Shown here piece after piece: positions 17,987 to 26,567 of a DNA stretch of 64,000 nucleotides. The stretch comes from Streptomyces sp. NRRL F-2664 (GTDB lineage Bacteria > Actinomycetota > Actinomycetes > Streptomycetales > Streptomycetaceae): contig NZ_JOFX01000011.1 in the NCBI RefSeq assembly GCF_000719345.1, forward strand, positions 62,001 to 126,000. The letters are read 5' to 3'. The number at the start of each line of letters is the position of its first letter. The stretch's first letter is position 1. Under the pieces are notes generated by a model, which saw only the letters and a list, made by a program, of their open reading frames with translations, was not told the DNA's origin and made no database searches. The position numbers were made by a program, and so were the translations under genes.

Positions 17987-18070
17987 TCGTGCCGTCGCCC
18001 CCGGGTCCTGTCGCCGCAGCAGCACCGCCGGGCGGTGCTGCTGCGGCGACAGGACCCGGCCCCGGCACGA
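17987..18070. repeat. Large perfect inverted repeat upstream of the conflict operon
   Basis: Bases 18001-18029 and 18031-18059 form a perfect 29-bp inverted repeat around a single central base (18030). After short mismatched gaps the arms resume with TCGTGCCG (17987-17994) against CGGCACGA (18063-18070). It lies 29 bp upstream of the hydrolase start and 45 bp past the SGNH hydrolase stop, which is transcribed the same way. It could be a terminator for the SGNH gene, an operator, or a hairpin in the operon leader. A TATCGT hexamer (leftward strand, about 18067-18072) could be a -10 element, in which case the hairpin would be in the 5' UTR. There is no T-run after it on the leftward strand. Confidence 0.8.
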
Positions 18071-18114
18071 TAGCGCCGGGGGCTCGGCCGGGGGTAGGGA
18101 ACGCCCGGTTCGGG

Positions 18115-19311
18115 TCAGCGGGCCGCCCAGGCGGAGCCGAACGCGTGCTCGGCGAAGCGCTCGGCGATGCGGTGGTGGCCGGCGGCGTCCGGGTGGAGCG
18201 CGTCGGGCAGCGGGAGTTCGCCGTGGTCGGCCTCCCCGTACAGGGCGCGGCCGTCGAGGTGGTGCAGGTGGGGGTCGTCGGTGGCACGGGCCGCGGTGAC
18301 GCGGGCGAGTTCGTCGCGTACGACGCGCAGGGTCAGCCGCCCGTGGGCGGCCTCGGCCGGGTCGCCGAGGGCGCGGAAGCGCAGCCGGCCGTCGCGGAGG
18401 TCGGCCGCCGCCGGACCGGGGGTGTCCTCGTGGATCGGGCAGTACAGCGGGGAGACGACCAGGAGGGGCGTGGTGGGGTGGCCCTCGCGGACGGTGTCGA
18501 GGAAGCCGTGGACGGCCGCGGTGAAGGCGCGCAGCCGCATCACGTCGTGGTTGACGAGGTTGATGCCGATCTTCAGGCTGATCAGGTCGGCGGGGGTGTC
18601 GCGGAGGGTCCGCGCGGTGAAGGGGTCGAGCAGGGCGTTGCCGCTGAAGCCGAGGTTGACCAGTTCCACACCGGCCCGGGCGGCGGCCAGTGCGGGCCAG
18701 GTACCGGTCGGGCCGTCGGCGGTGGAGCCGTGGCTGATCGAGCTGCCGTGGTGCAGCCAGACCCGCCGGCCCGCGTCCGGTGCGGGCTCCACGGGGGCGT
18801 CCGTGCGCAGGGCGATGAGTTCGTGGGTCCCGCGGTACGGCAGCCAGATCTCGACGTCCTTCATGCCCTCGCCCAGTCCGGCGAACCGGACGGTGCCGGG
18901 CGGACCGGGGGTGAGGACCTCGGCCCAGGTGGTGACGTCGACCGTCCGGACGGTGCCGCCGTCGGCGCAGGCCCGGCCGGCCGGGCGGCCGTCGACCAGG
19001 AGGTCGTACACGGCGTCCGGGGGTGTGGGCGCTCCCCGGTGGACGGTGGTGGTGGCGAGGACGTCCAGCTCGACGGCGGTGGCGCGGGTGCGGAAGGCGA
19101 GGCGTACGCCGGCGGGCTGGGCGGCGACCTCGACGAGGTCGGCGGGGGCCTGGCGGCGGGCCCGGGCGGGCAGCCGGTACGGCAGGACGCCGCGGGCGGT
19201 GCGTTCCACCTCCAGTGCGCCGCGCAGGAGTTCCGGTCCTACGGGGGTGGTGGTCCAGCCGGGTGTGCCGTCGGGGGCCGGGTCGCGTCGCAGGTCGTCG
19301 AAGTCGTCCAT
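18115..19311 (-). CDS. SGNH/GDSL-type hydrolase with N-terminal beta domain
   Basis: A 398-residue protein. The N-terminal ~180 residues look like a carbohydrate-esterase-type beta-sandwich (PAGVRLAFRTRATAVELDV). The C-terminal ~210 residues are SGNH-like: block I WLHHGSSISHG with the nucleophilic serine, a glycine/asparagine block (NLGFSGNALLDPF), and the last block LPDALHPDAAGHHRIAERF with the catalytic Asp-x-x-His. No signal peptide is seen, so it is probably cytoplasmic. Likely acts on acyl or acetyl esters, possibly of sugars. ATG 19311 is taken; the gene is monocistronic and leftward. Confidence 0.87.
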   Translation of the reverse strand: MDDFDDLRRDPAPDGTPGWTTTPVGPELLRGALEVERTARGVLPYRLPARARRQAPADLVEVAAQPAGVRLAFRTRATAVELDVLATTTVHRGAPTPPDAVYDLLVDGRPAGRACADGGTVRTVDVTTWAEVLTPGPPGTVRFAGLGEGMKDVEIWLPYRGTHELIALRTDAPVEPAPDAGRRVWLHHGSSISHGSTADGPTGTWPALAAARAGVELVNLGFSGNALLDPFTARTLRDTPADLISLKIGINLVNHDVMRLRAFTAAVHGFLDTVREGHPTTPLLVVSPLYCPIHEDTPGPAAADLRDGRLRFRALGDPAEAAHGRLTLRVVRDELARVTAARATDDPHLHHLDGRALYGEADHGELPLPDALHPDAAGHHRIAERFAEHAFGSAWAAR

Positions 19312-19473
19312 ACCGCCCACCCTGCCGACCGGGCGGGCGTTCCGCACTCGGGTTTCCGGCGGGCTCCGGGTGCGGCCGGGCTGTGAGAACGGACACGTAC
19401 CGGCCCCGGAACCCGGGCCGCGATCCACCCATCGAACCGAGAGTCGGACGCGTACGCGGGCGGGAGGGGCCGG

Positions 19474-20433
19474 ATGTCCAGCAGGGTGCAGGGGCGGGAG
19501 CGGGGACGGACCGCGGCACGGGGCCTGGTGGGCGTCGGCCTGGTGTGCGCGCTGGTCCTCGCGGGCGCCGGGTACGTCGCCCGGGAGCTGCGCGGCATCG
19601 CCGCCGTCCGCGCGGACGGCGATCCCGCCCGCGGCGTCTACCAGCAGGACCCCGAGCGCGCCGACCGGACGGCGGCGGCCGTGCTCGACGGGATCGTCCG
19701 CGAGGAGGCGCAGCCGCCGACGGACGGCAGGGCCTTCGCCGGCAGCGCTGCGGTGGACTGGCGCTCCGGCGGCTGGGAGCCCTCCGACCCGCTGGAGGCG
19801 GGGCCCGCCCCCGCGGACCCCGCGGTCGGCGCGCTCTTCTCCCCCGGCAGGGACGGCGATCCCGACCACCACTGCTCGGGCGTCGTGGTCCACTCCCCCG
19901 CCGGCGACCTCGTCGCCACCGCCGCCCACTGCGTCCACGGCGGCGGTTTCCGTACCAACCTGGCCTTCGTGCCCGGCTACCGGGACGGGACCGCACCGTA
20001 CGGCGTCTGGGTGCCCGCCCGGATCGAGGTGGACCCGCGGTGGACCGCGGAGCAGGACCCCGACCACGACATCGCCTTCCTGCGGCTGCGCCGGCCCGGG
20101 TACCCCGGGCAGCGGCTGGAGGACGTCACCGGCGCCAAGACCATCGCCTTCGGAACCGAACTGCCGGCTCCCGCACGGCTCGTGGGCTATCCGAACGCTT
20201 CCGAGGAGCCACTGGACTGCCGTACCACGGCCCTTGCCGCCGGGCCGGCCCAGCTGAGGCTGGACTGCGCCGGCGTGCCCAACGGGACCAGCGGAGGCCC
20301 GGTGCTCACCGACGGGCACACGCTCATCGGGGTGATCGGCGGCCGCGACGGGGGCGGCGACGAGGAGACCTCGTACAGCAGCTTCTTCGGCGACGGCGTC
20401 CGCGCCCTCTACGAGCGTTCCGCCCGCTCCTGA
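19474..20433 (+). CDS. Membrane-anchored trypsin-like serine protease
   Basis: A 319-residue protein. A basic N-terminus and a hydrophobic segment (about 14-35) act as signal anchor, placing the protease domain outside the membrane. The S1-family triad is complete: His152 in ATAAHC, Asp199 in DHDIAFLRL and Ser273 in GTSGGP. Cys pairs (134/153 and 249/265) fit disulfides. GGGAGGGG precedes ATG 19474. It is divergent from the SGNH hydrolase, separated by 162 bp with no recognised regulatory site. Substrate unknown. Confidence 0.9.
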   Translation: MSSRVQGRERGRTAARGLVGVGLVCALVLAGAGYVARELRGIAAVRADGDPARGVYQQDPERADRTAAAVLDGIVREEAQPPTDGRAFAGSAAVDWRSGGWEPSDPLEAGPAPADPAVGALFSPGRDGDPDHHCSGVVVHSPAGDLVATAAHCVHGGGFRTNLAFVPGYRDGTAPYGVWVPARIEVDPRWTAEQDPDHDIAFLRLRRPGYPGQRLEDVTGAKTIAFGTELPAPARLVGYPNASEEPLDCRTTALAAGPAQLRLDCAGVPNGTSGGPVLTDGHTLIGVIGGRDGGGDEETSYSSFFGDGVRALYERSARS

Positions 20434-20517
20434 CCCGGTCCCGACCCGGTCCTCGACGGAGCGGACCGGCTACTGTTCGGATCAGTCCACCGACGCGCCG
20501 ACGACAGGGACGGTCCG

Positions 20518-21759
20518 ATGCACACGGCAGAGCCGCCGGAAGCCCGCCTGGAGGACGCGGGCACCCTCCTGGTCGCGCCGTCCGCCCTGCACGGCGAGGC
20601 CGCGGCCAGGGACTTCTTCGGCTCCGTCGTCACGCCGGAGGAACTCGCCTCCGGTTCCGCCGACCCGGCCGGGAGGACCGTCTACGTGTGGGGCGACCCG
20701 TCCCCGGCCGGCCGCGACCGACTGCGCGCGGCCGCACGGGTGTTCGCGGTCCGGGACGGAGGCACCGGAGGCACCGGAGGCACCGACGGACCCTGGACCT
20801 TCGTCGGCCCCGGCCGGATCCCCCTCCGCGTCCACGGGGTCGGCGTGTACTACCGCTGCTTCTTCGGAGCCGACGCCGGCCACTTCGGGTGGATCCGCGC
20901 CGAGCACGCGTTCCAGTCGCTGACGGAGTCCGACAAGCCCGCAACGGCGCACCGCAGTGGGATCTACCTGACGCCCGTCACCCGGCACGGCGACGAACTG
21001 CACTTCCGGCTGCTCCGGTGCTCCACGAACCTCTCGGGGCCGACCGAAGGCTTCGGCCCCACCGACACCGCCGTCGTCGAGGCCCTCAACCGCGAGGCCG
21101 CGACCGTCTTCCGCGACCAGGCACCGCTGAACCACGTACTGGCGCAGGTCTACCACAACACCCTGGCAGCCCCCGGGCGCAGGCAGTCCAAGGCCCGCAT
21201 CTCGGCGCACGCCGACAAGACCAAGGACATGCCCGCGAACGGCATCATGGCGTTCTGCACCTTCTACGACGGACTGGACGGGCTGGAGCCGCTGGCCGAC
21301 GACCCGTTCGACCGCGGTGTGAAGGGGGTCAGCGCTCTGACCAGGCTCCACTTCCGCCTGAAGGACCCCGCGGCACGGCCCGACGGGGCGGCGCTGCCCG
21401 CACAGTTCACCCTGACCCTGCACCCCGGCTCGGTGTTCCTCATGCCGCTGTCCACCAACCGCCTGTACACGCACGAGGTCCGGCCCTCGTCCCTGGACGC
21501 CGGGCTGCTCCCGACCCGGCTGGGGTACGTGGTGCGCTGTTCGGACACCGTGGCCGTGCACAAGGGGGGCCGCACGTTCATCGAAACGGCCCGGGGCCTG
21601 GCGCCGTTGGAGCCGCCCACACCGGCCGGAATGGACCGACTGCGCCGCCTGTACGCCGAGGAGAACCGCACCTCGTCCTTCGTCGACTACGGCGACGACG
21701 TCCTCTTCAGCATGAACACCGGGGACTACCTGGCGCCCGAGGTGCCTGATCATGGATGA
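20518..21759 (+). CDS. AlkB-like 2-oxoglutarate/Fe(II) oxygenase, upstream partner
   Basis: A 413-residue protein without a confident family name. The C-terminal half has features of an AlkB-type dioxygenase: iron ligands His231-x-Asp233 in ISAHADKTKD, a preceding NHVLAQVYHN substrate-lid-like strand, a distal His319 in RLYTHEV and an arginine candidate for 2-oxoglutarate (Arg334, in TRLGYVVR). The N-terminal ~220 residues (with RIPLRVHGVGVYYRCFFG) are novel to me. A codon-level repeat encodes GGTGGTGGTDG at 81-91. The next gene starts inside its 3' end (8-base overlap), so both are made together. Possible substrates are nucleic acid bases, a protein or a small molecule. Confidence 0.72.
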   Translation: MHTAEPPEARLEDAGTLLVAPSALHGEAAARDFFGSVVTPEELASGSADPAGRTVYVWGDPSPAGRDRLRAAARVFAVRDGGTGGTGGTDGPWTFVGPGRIPLRVHGVGVYYRCFFGADAGHFGWIRAEHAFQSLTESDKPATAHRSGIYLTPVTRHGDELHFRLLRCSTNLSGPTEGFGPTDTAVVEALNREAATVFRDQAPLNHVLAQVYHNTLAAPGRRQSKARISAHADKTKDMPANGIMAFCTFYDGLDGLEPLADDPFDRGVKGVSALTRLHFRLKDPAARPDGAALPAQFTLTLHPGSVFLMPLSTNRLYTHEVRPSSLDAGLLPTRLGYVVRCSDTVAVHKGGRTFIETARGLAPLEPPTPAGMDRLRRLYAEENRTSSFVDYGDDVLFSMNTGDYLAPEVPDHG

Positions 21760-22501
21760 GATCCTCACGTGCGCCCTGCCGACCGACGAGGACCTCTTCG
21801 GCCGCCTGTATGCCTCCGTCGAGTGGGAGGACGTGGGCAAGGGCCGGCGGGGCGCCACGCTCGTCAGGACCGACGAGGCGGGCCGGGTGCCCCTGGTACG
21901 GACCACCACCCGCTACGGCGTCCCGGCCCAGCGCTTCGGGGCGGTGCACGAACGGCTGGCCCGGCAGGTCCAGGAGCGGGCCGCCCTGCCGGTCGGCTTC
22001 AACAACGCCCTCATCGAGACGTACACGCACGCCTGTCGGACCATGGGCGCGCACTCCGACCAGGCCCTGGACCTGGCCGACGACTCGTTCATCGCCGTGT
22101 TCTCGTGCTACCGGCACCCCGCGGCGGGCCCGCCGCGGAAGCTGGTCTTCGAGTCGAAGGAGTCGGGCGGGGAGACGTTCGAGGTCCCTCTCGCCCACCA
22201 CGGCATCGTGGCGTTCTCCGTCGGGGCGAACCGGCGGCTCAGGCACAGGATCGTGCTGGACGCAGCCGGCCCCCCGGTGGACAACCCCTGGCTGGGCGTG
22301 ACGTTCCGCACGTCCAGGACCTTCGTCCGGTTCCGCGACGGACATCCGTACCTGCCCGGGGGCGCGCGGCTGACGGCGGCCGACGAGGAGCAGCAGCGCG
22401 AGTTCTACCGTCTGCGCCGCCGCGAGAACCAGGAAACGGACTTCGGCTACCCCCCGCTGACGTACACCGTCAGCGGGAGCGACCTGCTGCCGCCCGTGTG
22501 A
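21752..22501 (+). CDS. AlkB-like 2-oxoglutarate/Fe(II) oxygenase, downstream partner
   Basis: A 249-residue protein with a full AlkB-type metal site: FNNALIETYTHACRTMGAHSD has the lid strand and His101-x-Asp103, the distal His165 is in LRHRIVLD and Arg186 in VTFRTSRTF is placed to bind 2-oxoglutarate. It begins 8 bases before the end of the preceding gene. The two proteins share the HxD-distal His-Arg order but little other sequence, so they are probably ancient paralogues or a hetero-oligomer. Length is close to plain AlkB enzymes. The C-terminus (DEEQQREFYRLRRRENQ) is a charged helix. Substrate not assigned. Confidence 0.75.
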   Translation: MDEILTCALPTDEDLFGRLYASVEWEDVGKGRRGATLVRTDEAGRVPLVRTTTRYGVPAQRFGAVHERLARQVQERAALPVGFNNALIETYTHACRTMGAHSDQALDLADDSFIAVFSCYRHPAAGPPRKLVFESKESGGETFEVPLAHHGIVAFSVGANRRLRHRIVLDAAGPPVDNPWLGVTFRTSRTFVRFRDGHPYLPGGARLTAADEEQQREFYRLRRRENQETDFGYPPLTYTVSGSDLLPPV

Positions 22502-22535
22502 CGCCCACCTGCGGCACGGCCCGCCGGGGCTGCCG

Positions 22536-23501
22536 TCAGCGCGGCAGGGACGCGTAGGAGACGCCTGTCAGCTGCTCGGAGGCGGCCCAGAGCCGTTCGC
22601 CCGCGGTGTCGTCGAGGGTCCAGCCCGCCCGCCAGGACGGCGCCGGCGCGCCGCGCCAGCCGAACCGCGGGCCGATGAAGGCGTCCTGCCGGACGCCCGG
22701 CGCGGTTGCCGCGTAGAGGGTGGGAAGTGCGCCCGACTCGGTCGGCTGCGCCAGGACGCTGTTGCCGAGGGCCGCCGCCCGCGAGGTCAGGGTGTGGCCC
22801 TCCACCGCGGCCGCTCCGGCGTGGAGGTTGCTGGCGGCGTAGCCCGGGTGGGCCGCGGCCGCGGTGATCCGGGAGCCTGCGGCGGTGAAGCGGCGGGCCA
22901 GCTCGTGGGTGAAGAGCAGGTTGGCGGTCTTGGAGCGGCCGTAGGCGACCCAGCGGCGGTAGGCGTGCTCGCTGCCCGGTCCGCCGAAGCCGCCCGTCTC
23001 GGCAGGGCCGTCCGCCCCGAAGGGGATCCTCCCCAGGACGTGGAAGCCGCTGGAGACGTTCACGATCCGGGCTCCGGGGGCGGCGGCCCGCAGCCGCGGC
23101 AGGAGCAGCCCCGTCAGGGCGAAGTGCCCCAGGTGGTTGACGCCGAACTGGGTCTCGAACCCGTCGGCGGTCCGCCCGTACGGGAGCGCCATCACGCCGG
23201 CGTTGTTGACCAGCAGGTCCAGCGCGGGGTGCCGTCGTCCGCAGGCGGTGGCGAACTCCCGTACGGAGGAGAGGTCGGCGAGGTCGAGCGGCAGGAACTC
23301 CGCCTCGGCCCCCGGAACCTCGGCCCGCAGCCGGACCACGGCGGCCCGGCCGCGGGCCGCGCTGCGGCAGGCGAGGACGACCGAGGCACCGCGCCGTGCG
23401 AGTACACGGGCCGTGACGTAGCCGATGCCGCTGTTGGCTCCGGTGACGACGGCGACCCGGCCGCTCTGGTCGGGGACGTTCGTGGCGTTCCAGCCGGGCA
23501 T
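22536..23501 (-). CDS. Short-chain dehydrogenase/reductase
   Basis: A 321-residue SDR of the retinol-dehydrogenase/WWOX-like type. Cofactor loop TGANSGIG near residue 20, LDLADLSSV adenine-side motif, NNAGVM, then Ser in VNVSSGFH and the catalytic YGRSK tetrad. The extended C-terminus ([16 protein letters not shown]) is common in this group. Probably cytoplasmic and NADP-dependent. It converges on the oxygenase pair with a 34-bp gap and is divergent from cobL; no functional link to either is evident. Confidence 0.9.
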   Translation of the reverse strand: MPGWNATNVPDQSGRVAVVTGANSGIGYVTARVLARRGASVVLACRSAARGRAAVVRLRAEVPGAEAEFLPLDLADLSSVREFATACGRRHPALDLLVNNAGVMALPYGRTADGFETQFGVNHLGHFALTGLLLPRLRAAAPGARIVNVSSGFHVLGRIPFGADGPAETGGFGGPGSEHAYRRWVAYGRSKTANLLFTHELARRFTAAGSRITAAAAHPGYAASNLHAGAAAVEGHTLTSRAAALGNSVLAQPTESGALPTLYAATAPGVRQDAFIGPRFGWRGAPAPSWRAGWTLDDTAGERLWAASEQLTGVSYASLPR

Positions 23502-23644
23502 GGCAGCTCCCTCGGTCGCGGTGGTTCCCGAGGGTAGCCCCGGGGGGCCGTCCCGGTTGGCGAGGGTGGGCGCGGGCGCCGCAGCCGCAGGCCAGTAGGC
23601 TGCGGTTCCGCCCTCATCCCGTTCCCGCCCCGAGGTACAGCGCA

Positions 23645-24958
23645 GTGACTTCCGCACCGCCCCCCCTGCCCGTGACGGTCGTCGGCGTCGGCGCCGACGG
23701 GTGGGCCGGGCTCACCGCCGCCGCACGGTCGTCGCTGTCCTCGGCGGAGGTCCTCATCGGCGGGCCGCGCCAGCTGGACCTGCTGCCCGCCGCCGAGTGC
23801 CCCGGGCGGCGGGTGGCGTGGCCGAGCCCGCTGCGGCCGGCCGTGCCGACGCTGATGGCCGAACACGCCGGGCTCCGGATCGCGGTCCTGGCCAGCGGTG
23901 ATCCGATGTTCTACGGGATCGGCCGCGCCCTCGCCGAGGAGCTCGGTCCGCGCGCCCTGCTGGTCCGCCCGCACCCGTCGTCCGTCTCCTACGCGTGCGC
24001 CCGCCTGGGCTGGCCGGTGGAGGACACGGAGGTGGTCACGGTCGTCGGCCGGCCGGTGGCCCGGCTGGCCGCCGCGCTGCACGAGGGGCGCCGGGTCCTC
24101 GTGCTCAGCGCGGGCGCCGCGTCCCCCGGCGAGATCGCCGCCCTGCTGTGCGAGCGCGGCTTCGGCCCGAGCCGGATGCGGGTGCTCGAACAGCTCGGCT
24201 CGGAGCGCGAGGACGCGTACGAGGGCACGGCGGACACCTGGACCCGACCGCCCGGCGACCCCCTGAACGTGGTGGCCGTCGACTGCCGCCGGGACCCGTC
24301 CCACGGCGCGCCGCGTCTGGGCGCGACCCCGGGCCTGCCGGACACCGCCTACGAGCACGACGGGCAGCTGACCAAGCGCCACGTCCGCGCGGCGACGCTG
24401 TGCGCGCTCGCCCCGGCCCCGGGCGAGCTGCTGTGGGACATCGGCGGCGGCTCGGGCTCCATCGGCATCGAGTGGATGCGAACGCACCCCTCGTGCCGGG
24501 CGGTGGCCGTGGAGCGCGTCGCGGAGCGCGCGGCCCGGATCACCCACAACGCGGCGGCGCTCGGCGTGCCCGGCCTGCGCGTGGTCGTCGGCTCCGCGCC
24601 GGAGGCGCTCGCCGGGCTCCCGGCGCCCGACGCCGTGTTCATCGGTGGCGGACTGACCGCGCCGGGCCTGCTCGACGCGGCCTGGGCGGCCCTGGCCCCG
24701 GGCGGCCGACTGGTCGTCAACACGGTCACCCTGGAATCGGAGGCGGTCCTCGCCGAGCGCCACCGGCGCCACGGCGGCGACCTGGTGAAGCTGGCCGTGG
24801 CGCACGCCGTGCCGGTCGGCGGTTTCACGGGCTGGCGGCAGGCCATGCCGGTCACCCAGTGGTCGGTGGCGAAGCCCGCGGCGGCACCGCAGTCGTCGCC
24901 CCGGACGGCACACCGGCCGACACCCCGGCCGGCAACGAAGGAGAAGGATCAGACATGA
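23645..24958 (+). CDS. cobL: Precorrin-6Y C5,15-methyltransferase (decarboxylating), CbiE-CbiT fusion
   Basis: A 437-residue bifunctional enzyme that methylates C5 and C15 of the corrin ring and removes the C12 acetate carboxyl. Residues 1-205 are the CbiE tetrapyrrole methylase fold ([10 protein letters not shown], then [13 protein letters not shown]). About 225-415 is the CbiT class-I SAM methyltransferase ([18 protein letters not shown] and [13 protein letters not shown]). The start is GTG 23645. The stop overlaps cobM by four bases (ATGA), so cobL-cobM-cobK form a rightward operon. No riboswitch was seen in the 143 bp before it. Confidence 0.95.
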   Translation: MTSAPPPLPVTVVGVGADGWAGLTAAARSSLSSAEVLIGGPRQLDLLPAAECPGRRVAWPSPLRPAVPTLMAEHAGLRIAVLASGDPMFYGIGRALAEELGPRALLVRPHPSSVSYACARLGWPVEDTEVVTVVGRPVARLAAALHEGRRVLVLSAGAASPGEIAALLCERGFGPSRMRVLEQLGSEREDAYEGTADTWTRPPGDPLNVVAVDCRRDPSHGAPRLGATPGLPDTAYEHDGQLTKRHVRAATLCALAPAPGELLWDIGGGSGSIGIEWMRTHPSCRAVAVERVAERAARITHNAAALGVPGLRVVVGSAPEALAGLPAPDAVFIGGGLTAPGLLDAAWAALAPGGRLVVNTVTLESEAVLAERHRRHGGDLVKLAVAHAVPVGGFTGWRQAMPVTQWSVAKPAAAPQSSPRTAHRPTPRPATKEKDQT

Positions 24959-25704
24959 CCGTGTACTTCATCGGTGCGGGCCCCGGCGCCGCCGACCTGA
25001 TCACGGTGCGCGGTGCCCGGACCCTCGCCGCCGCCCCGGTCTGCCTGTACGCGGGCAGCCTCGTGCCGCGCGAGCTGCTCGCCGAGTGCCCGGTGGACGC
25101 CCGCCTCGTCGACACCTCGCAGCTGAACCTGGACGAGATCGTCGCCGAGTGCGTACGCGCCCACGAGGCGGGCCTGGACGTGGCGCGGCTGCACTCCGGC
25201 GACCCGTCGATCTTCAGCGCCGTCGCCGAGCAGATGCGGCGCCTGGACGCGGCGGGCATCCCCTACGAGGTCGTCCCGGGCGTACCGGCCTTCGCCGCCG
25301 CGGCCGCCGCCCTCAAGCGGGAGCTGACGGTGCCCACCGTGGGGCAGACCGTGATCCTCACCCGGATCGCCCAGCAGGCGACGCCGATGCCGCCCGGCGA
25401 GGACCTGGCCACCCTGGGCCGCAGCGGCGCGCTCCTCGTCCTGCACCTGGCCACGCGCTACGTGGACCGGGTGGTGGACGAACTGCTGCCGCACTACGGG
25501 GCCGAGTGCCCGGTCGCGGTGGTGGCCATGGCCAGCCGGCCCGACGAGCTGATCCTGCGCGGCACCCTGGCCGACATCGCCGGCCAGGTGAAGGGAGCGG
25601 GCCTCGTCCGCACCGCCGTCATCGTGGTGGGCCGCACCCTCGGCGCGCAGCAGTTCCGCGACAGCCACCTGTACTCCCCCGAACGCGACCGGCATGTCTG
25701 CTGA
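24955..25704 (+). CDS. cobM: Precorrin-4 C11-methyltransferase
   Basis: A 249-residue SAM-dependent methylase of the aerobic B12 pathway, converting precorrin-4 to precorrin-5. Family motifs: VYFIGAGPGAADLITVRG at the N-terminus, ARLHSGDPSIFSAVAEQM, VVPGVPAFAAAAA and the C-terminal VVVGRTL. Full length for CobM/CbiF. It overlaps cobL by four bases and cobK by eleven. Confidence 0.95.
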   Translation: MTVYFIGAGPGAADLITVRGARTLAAAPVCLYAGSLVPRELLAECPVDARLVDTSQLNLDEIVAECVRAHEAGLDVARLHSGDPSIFSAVAEQMRRLDAAGIPYEVVPGVPAFAAAAAALKRELTVPTVGQTVILTRIAQQATPMPPGEDLATLGRSGALLVLHLATRYVDRVVDELLPHYGAECPVAVVAMASRPDELILRGTLADIAGQVKGAGLVRTAVIVVGRTLGAQQFRDSHLYSPERDRHVC

Positions 25705-26467
25705 ACCGGCGGCCGCGGGCCCGGTCGGCGGCCACGTCCTGATCCTGGGCGGCACCACCGAGGCCCGCCGGTTGGCGGAGGCGCTGGCGCGCGGGTCCTC
25801 GTACCGGGTGACGACCTCGCTGGCGGGGCGGGTCGCGGCGCCCGTTCTCCCGCCGGGCGGGACGCGCATCGGCGGTTTCGGCGGGGTCGCCGGGCTGGCG
25901 GCCTGGATCGGCGCGCACGGGGTCACCCGGGTGGTCGACGCCACCCACCCCTTCGCGGAGCGCATGAGCTTCAACGCGGCCGGGGCGGCAGCGCTTTCGG
26001 GGGTCCCGCTGCTGGCGTTGCGCCGCCCCGGCTGGGAGCCCGGCCCGGGCGACGCGTGGACGCTCGCGGACTCGCTGGCCGGAGCCGCCGCCCTGCTGCC
26101 GGGGCTGGGCCGCAGGGCGTTCCTGACCACCGGCCGGATGGGCCTGCACACCTTCGCGGACCTCGACGGCGTCTGGTTCCTGGTGCGCTCGGTGGACCCG
26201 CCGGCGGGGCCGGTGCCCGCGCACCTCGAAGTCCTGCTCGACCGGGGTCCGTTCACCCTCGACGGGGAACGGGAGCTGCTGGCGCGGCACCGGATCGACG
26301 TCCTGGTGACGAAGGACAGCGGCGGCTCGGCCACCGCCCCCAAACTGGCGGCCGCCCGCGAGGCGGGCCTCCCGGTCCTCGTCGTGCGCCGGCCCCCGGT
26401 CCCGGAGGGCGTGCCGGAAGCGGACTCGGTGCCCGCGGCCCTGGACTGGCTGCGGCAGCACACGTGA
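25694..26467 (+). CDS. cobK: Precorrin-6A reductase
   Basis: A 257-residue reductase that uses NADPH to reduce precorrin-6A. N-terminal nucleotide-binding ILGGTTEARRLAEAL, central VVDATHPFAERMS with the family DATHPFA block, LTTGRMGLHTF, and VTKDSGGSATAPKLAAA near the C-terminus are all diagnostic. The ATG lies within the last eleven bases of cobM. The operon ends at the strong hairpin at 26502-26545. Confidence 0.95.
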   Translation: MSAEPAAAGPVGGHVLILGGTTEARRLAEALARGSSYRVTTSLAGRVAAPVLPPGGTRIGGFGGVAGLAAWIGAHGVTRVVDATHPFAERMSFNAAGAAALSGVPLLALRRPGWEPGPGDAWTLADSLAGAAALLPGLGRRAFLTTGRMGLHTFADLDGVWFLVRSVDPPAGPVPAHLEVLLDRGPFTLDGERELLARHRIDVLVTKDSGGSATAPKLAAAREAGLPVLVVRRPPVPEGVPEADSVPAALDWLRQHT

Positions 26468-26501
26468 GGCCGCCCCCGACCGGCTGAGGCAGCGGACGTG
26501 C

Positions 26502-26545
26502 GGCCGCCGGGCCCGGAGCGGCACCGCACCCCGGGCCCGGCGGCC
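26502..26545. terminator. Bidirectional terminator between cobK and cobIJ
   Basis: A perfect 15-bp stem (26502-26516 with 26531-26545) closes a 14-base loop that contains its own short GCGG/CCGC pairing. It sits between convergent cobK and cobIJ, so it can stop transcription from both sides. No T-run, as is usual for such GC-rich genomes. Confidence 0.7.
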
Positions 26546-26567
26546 CGTCACCTCGCACCCGTCACGG

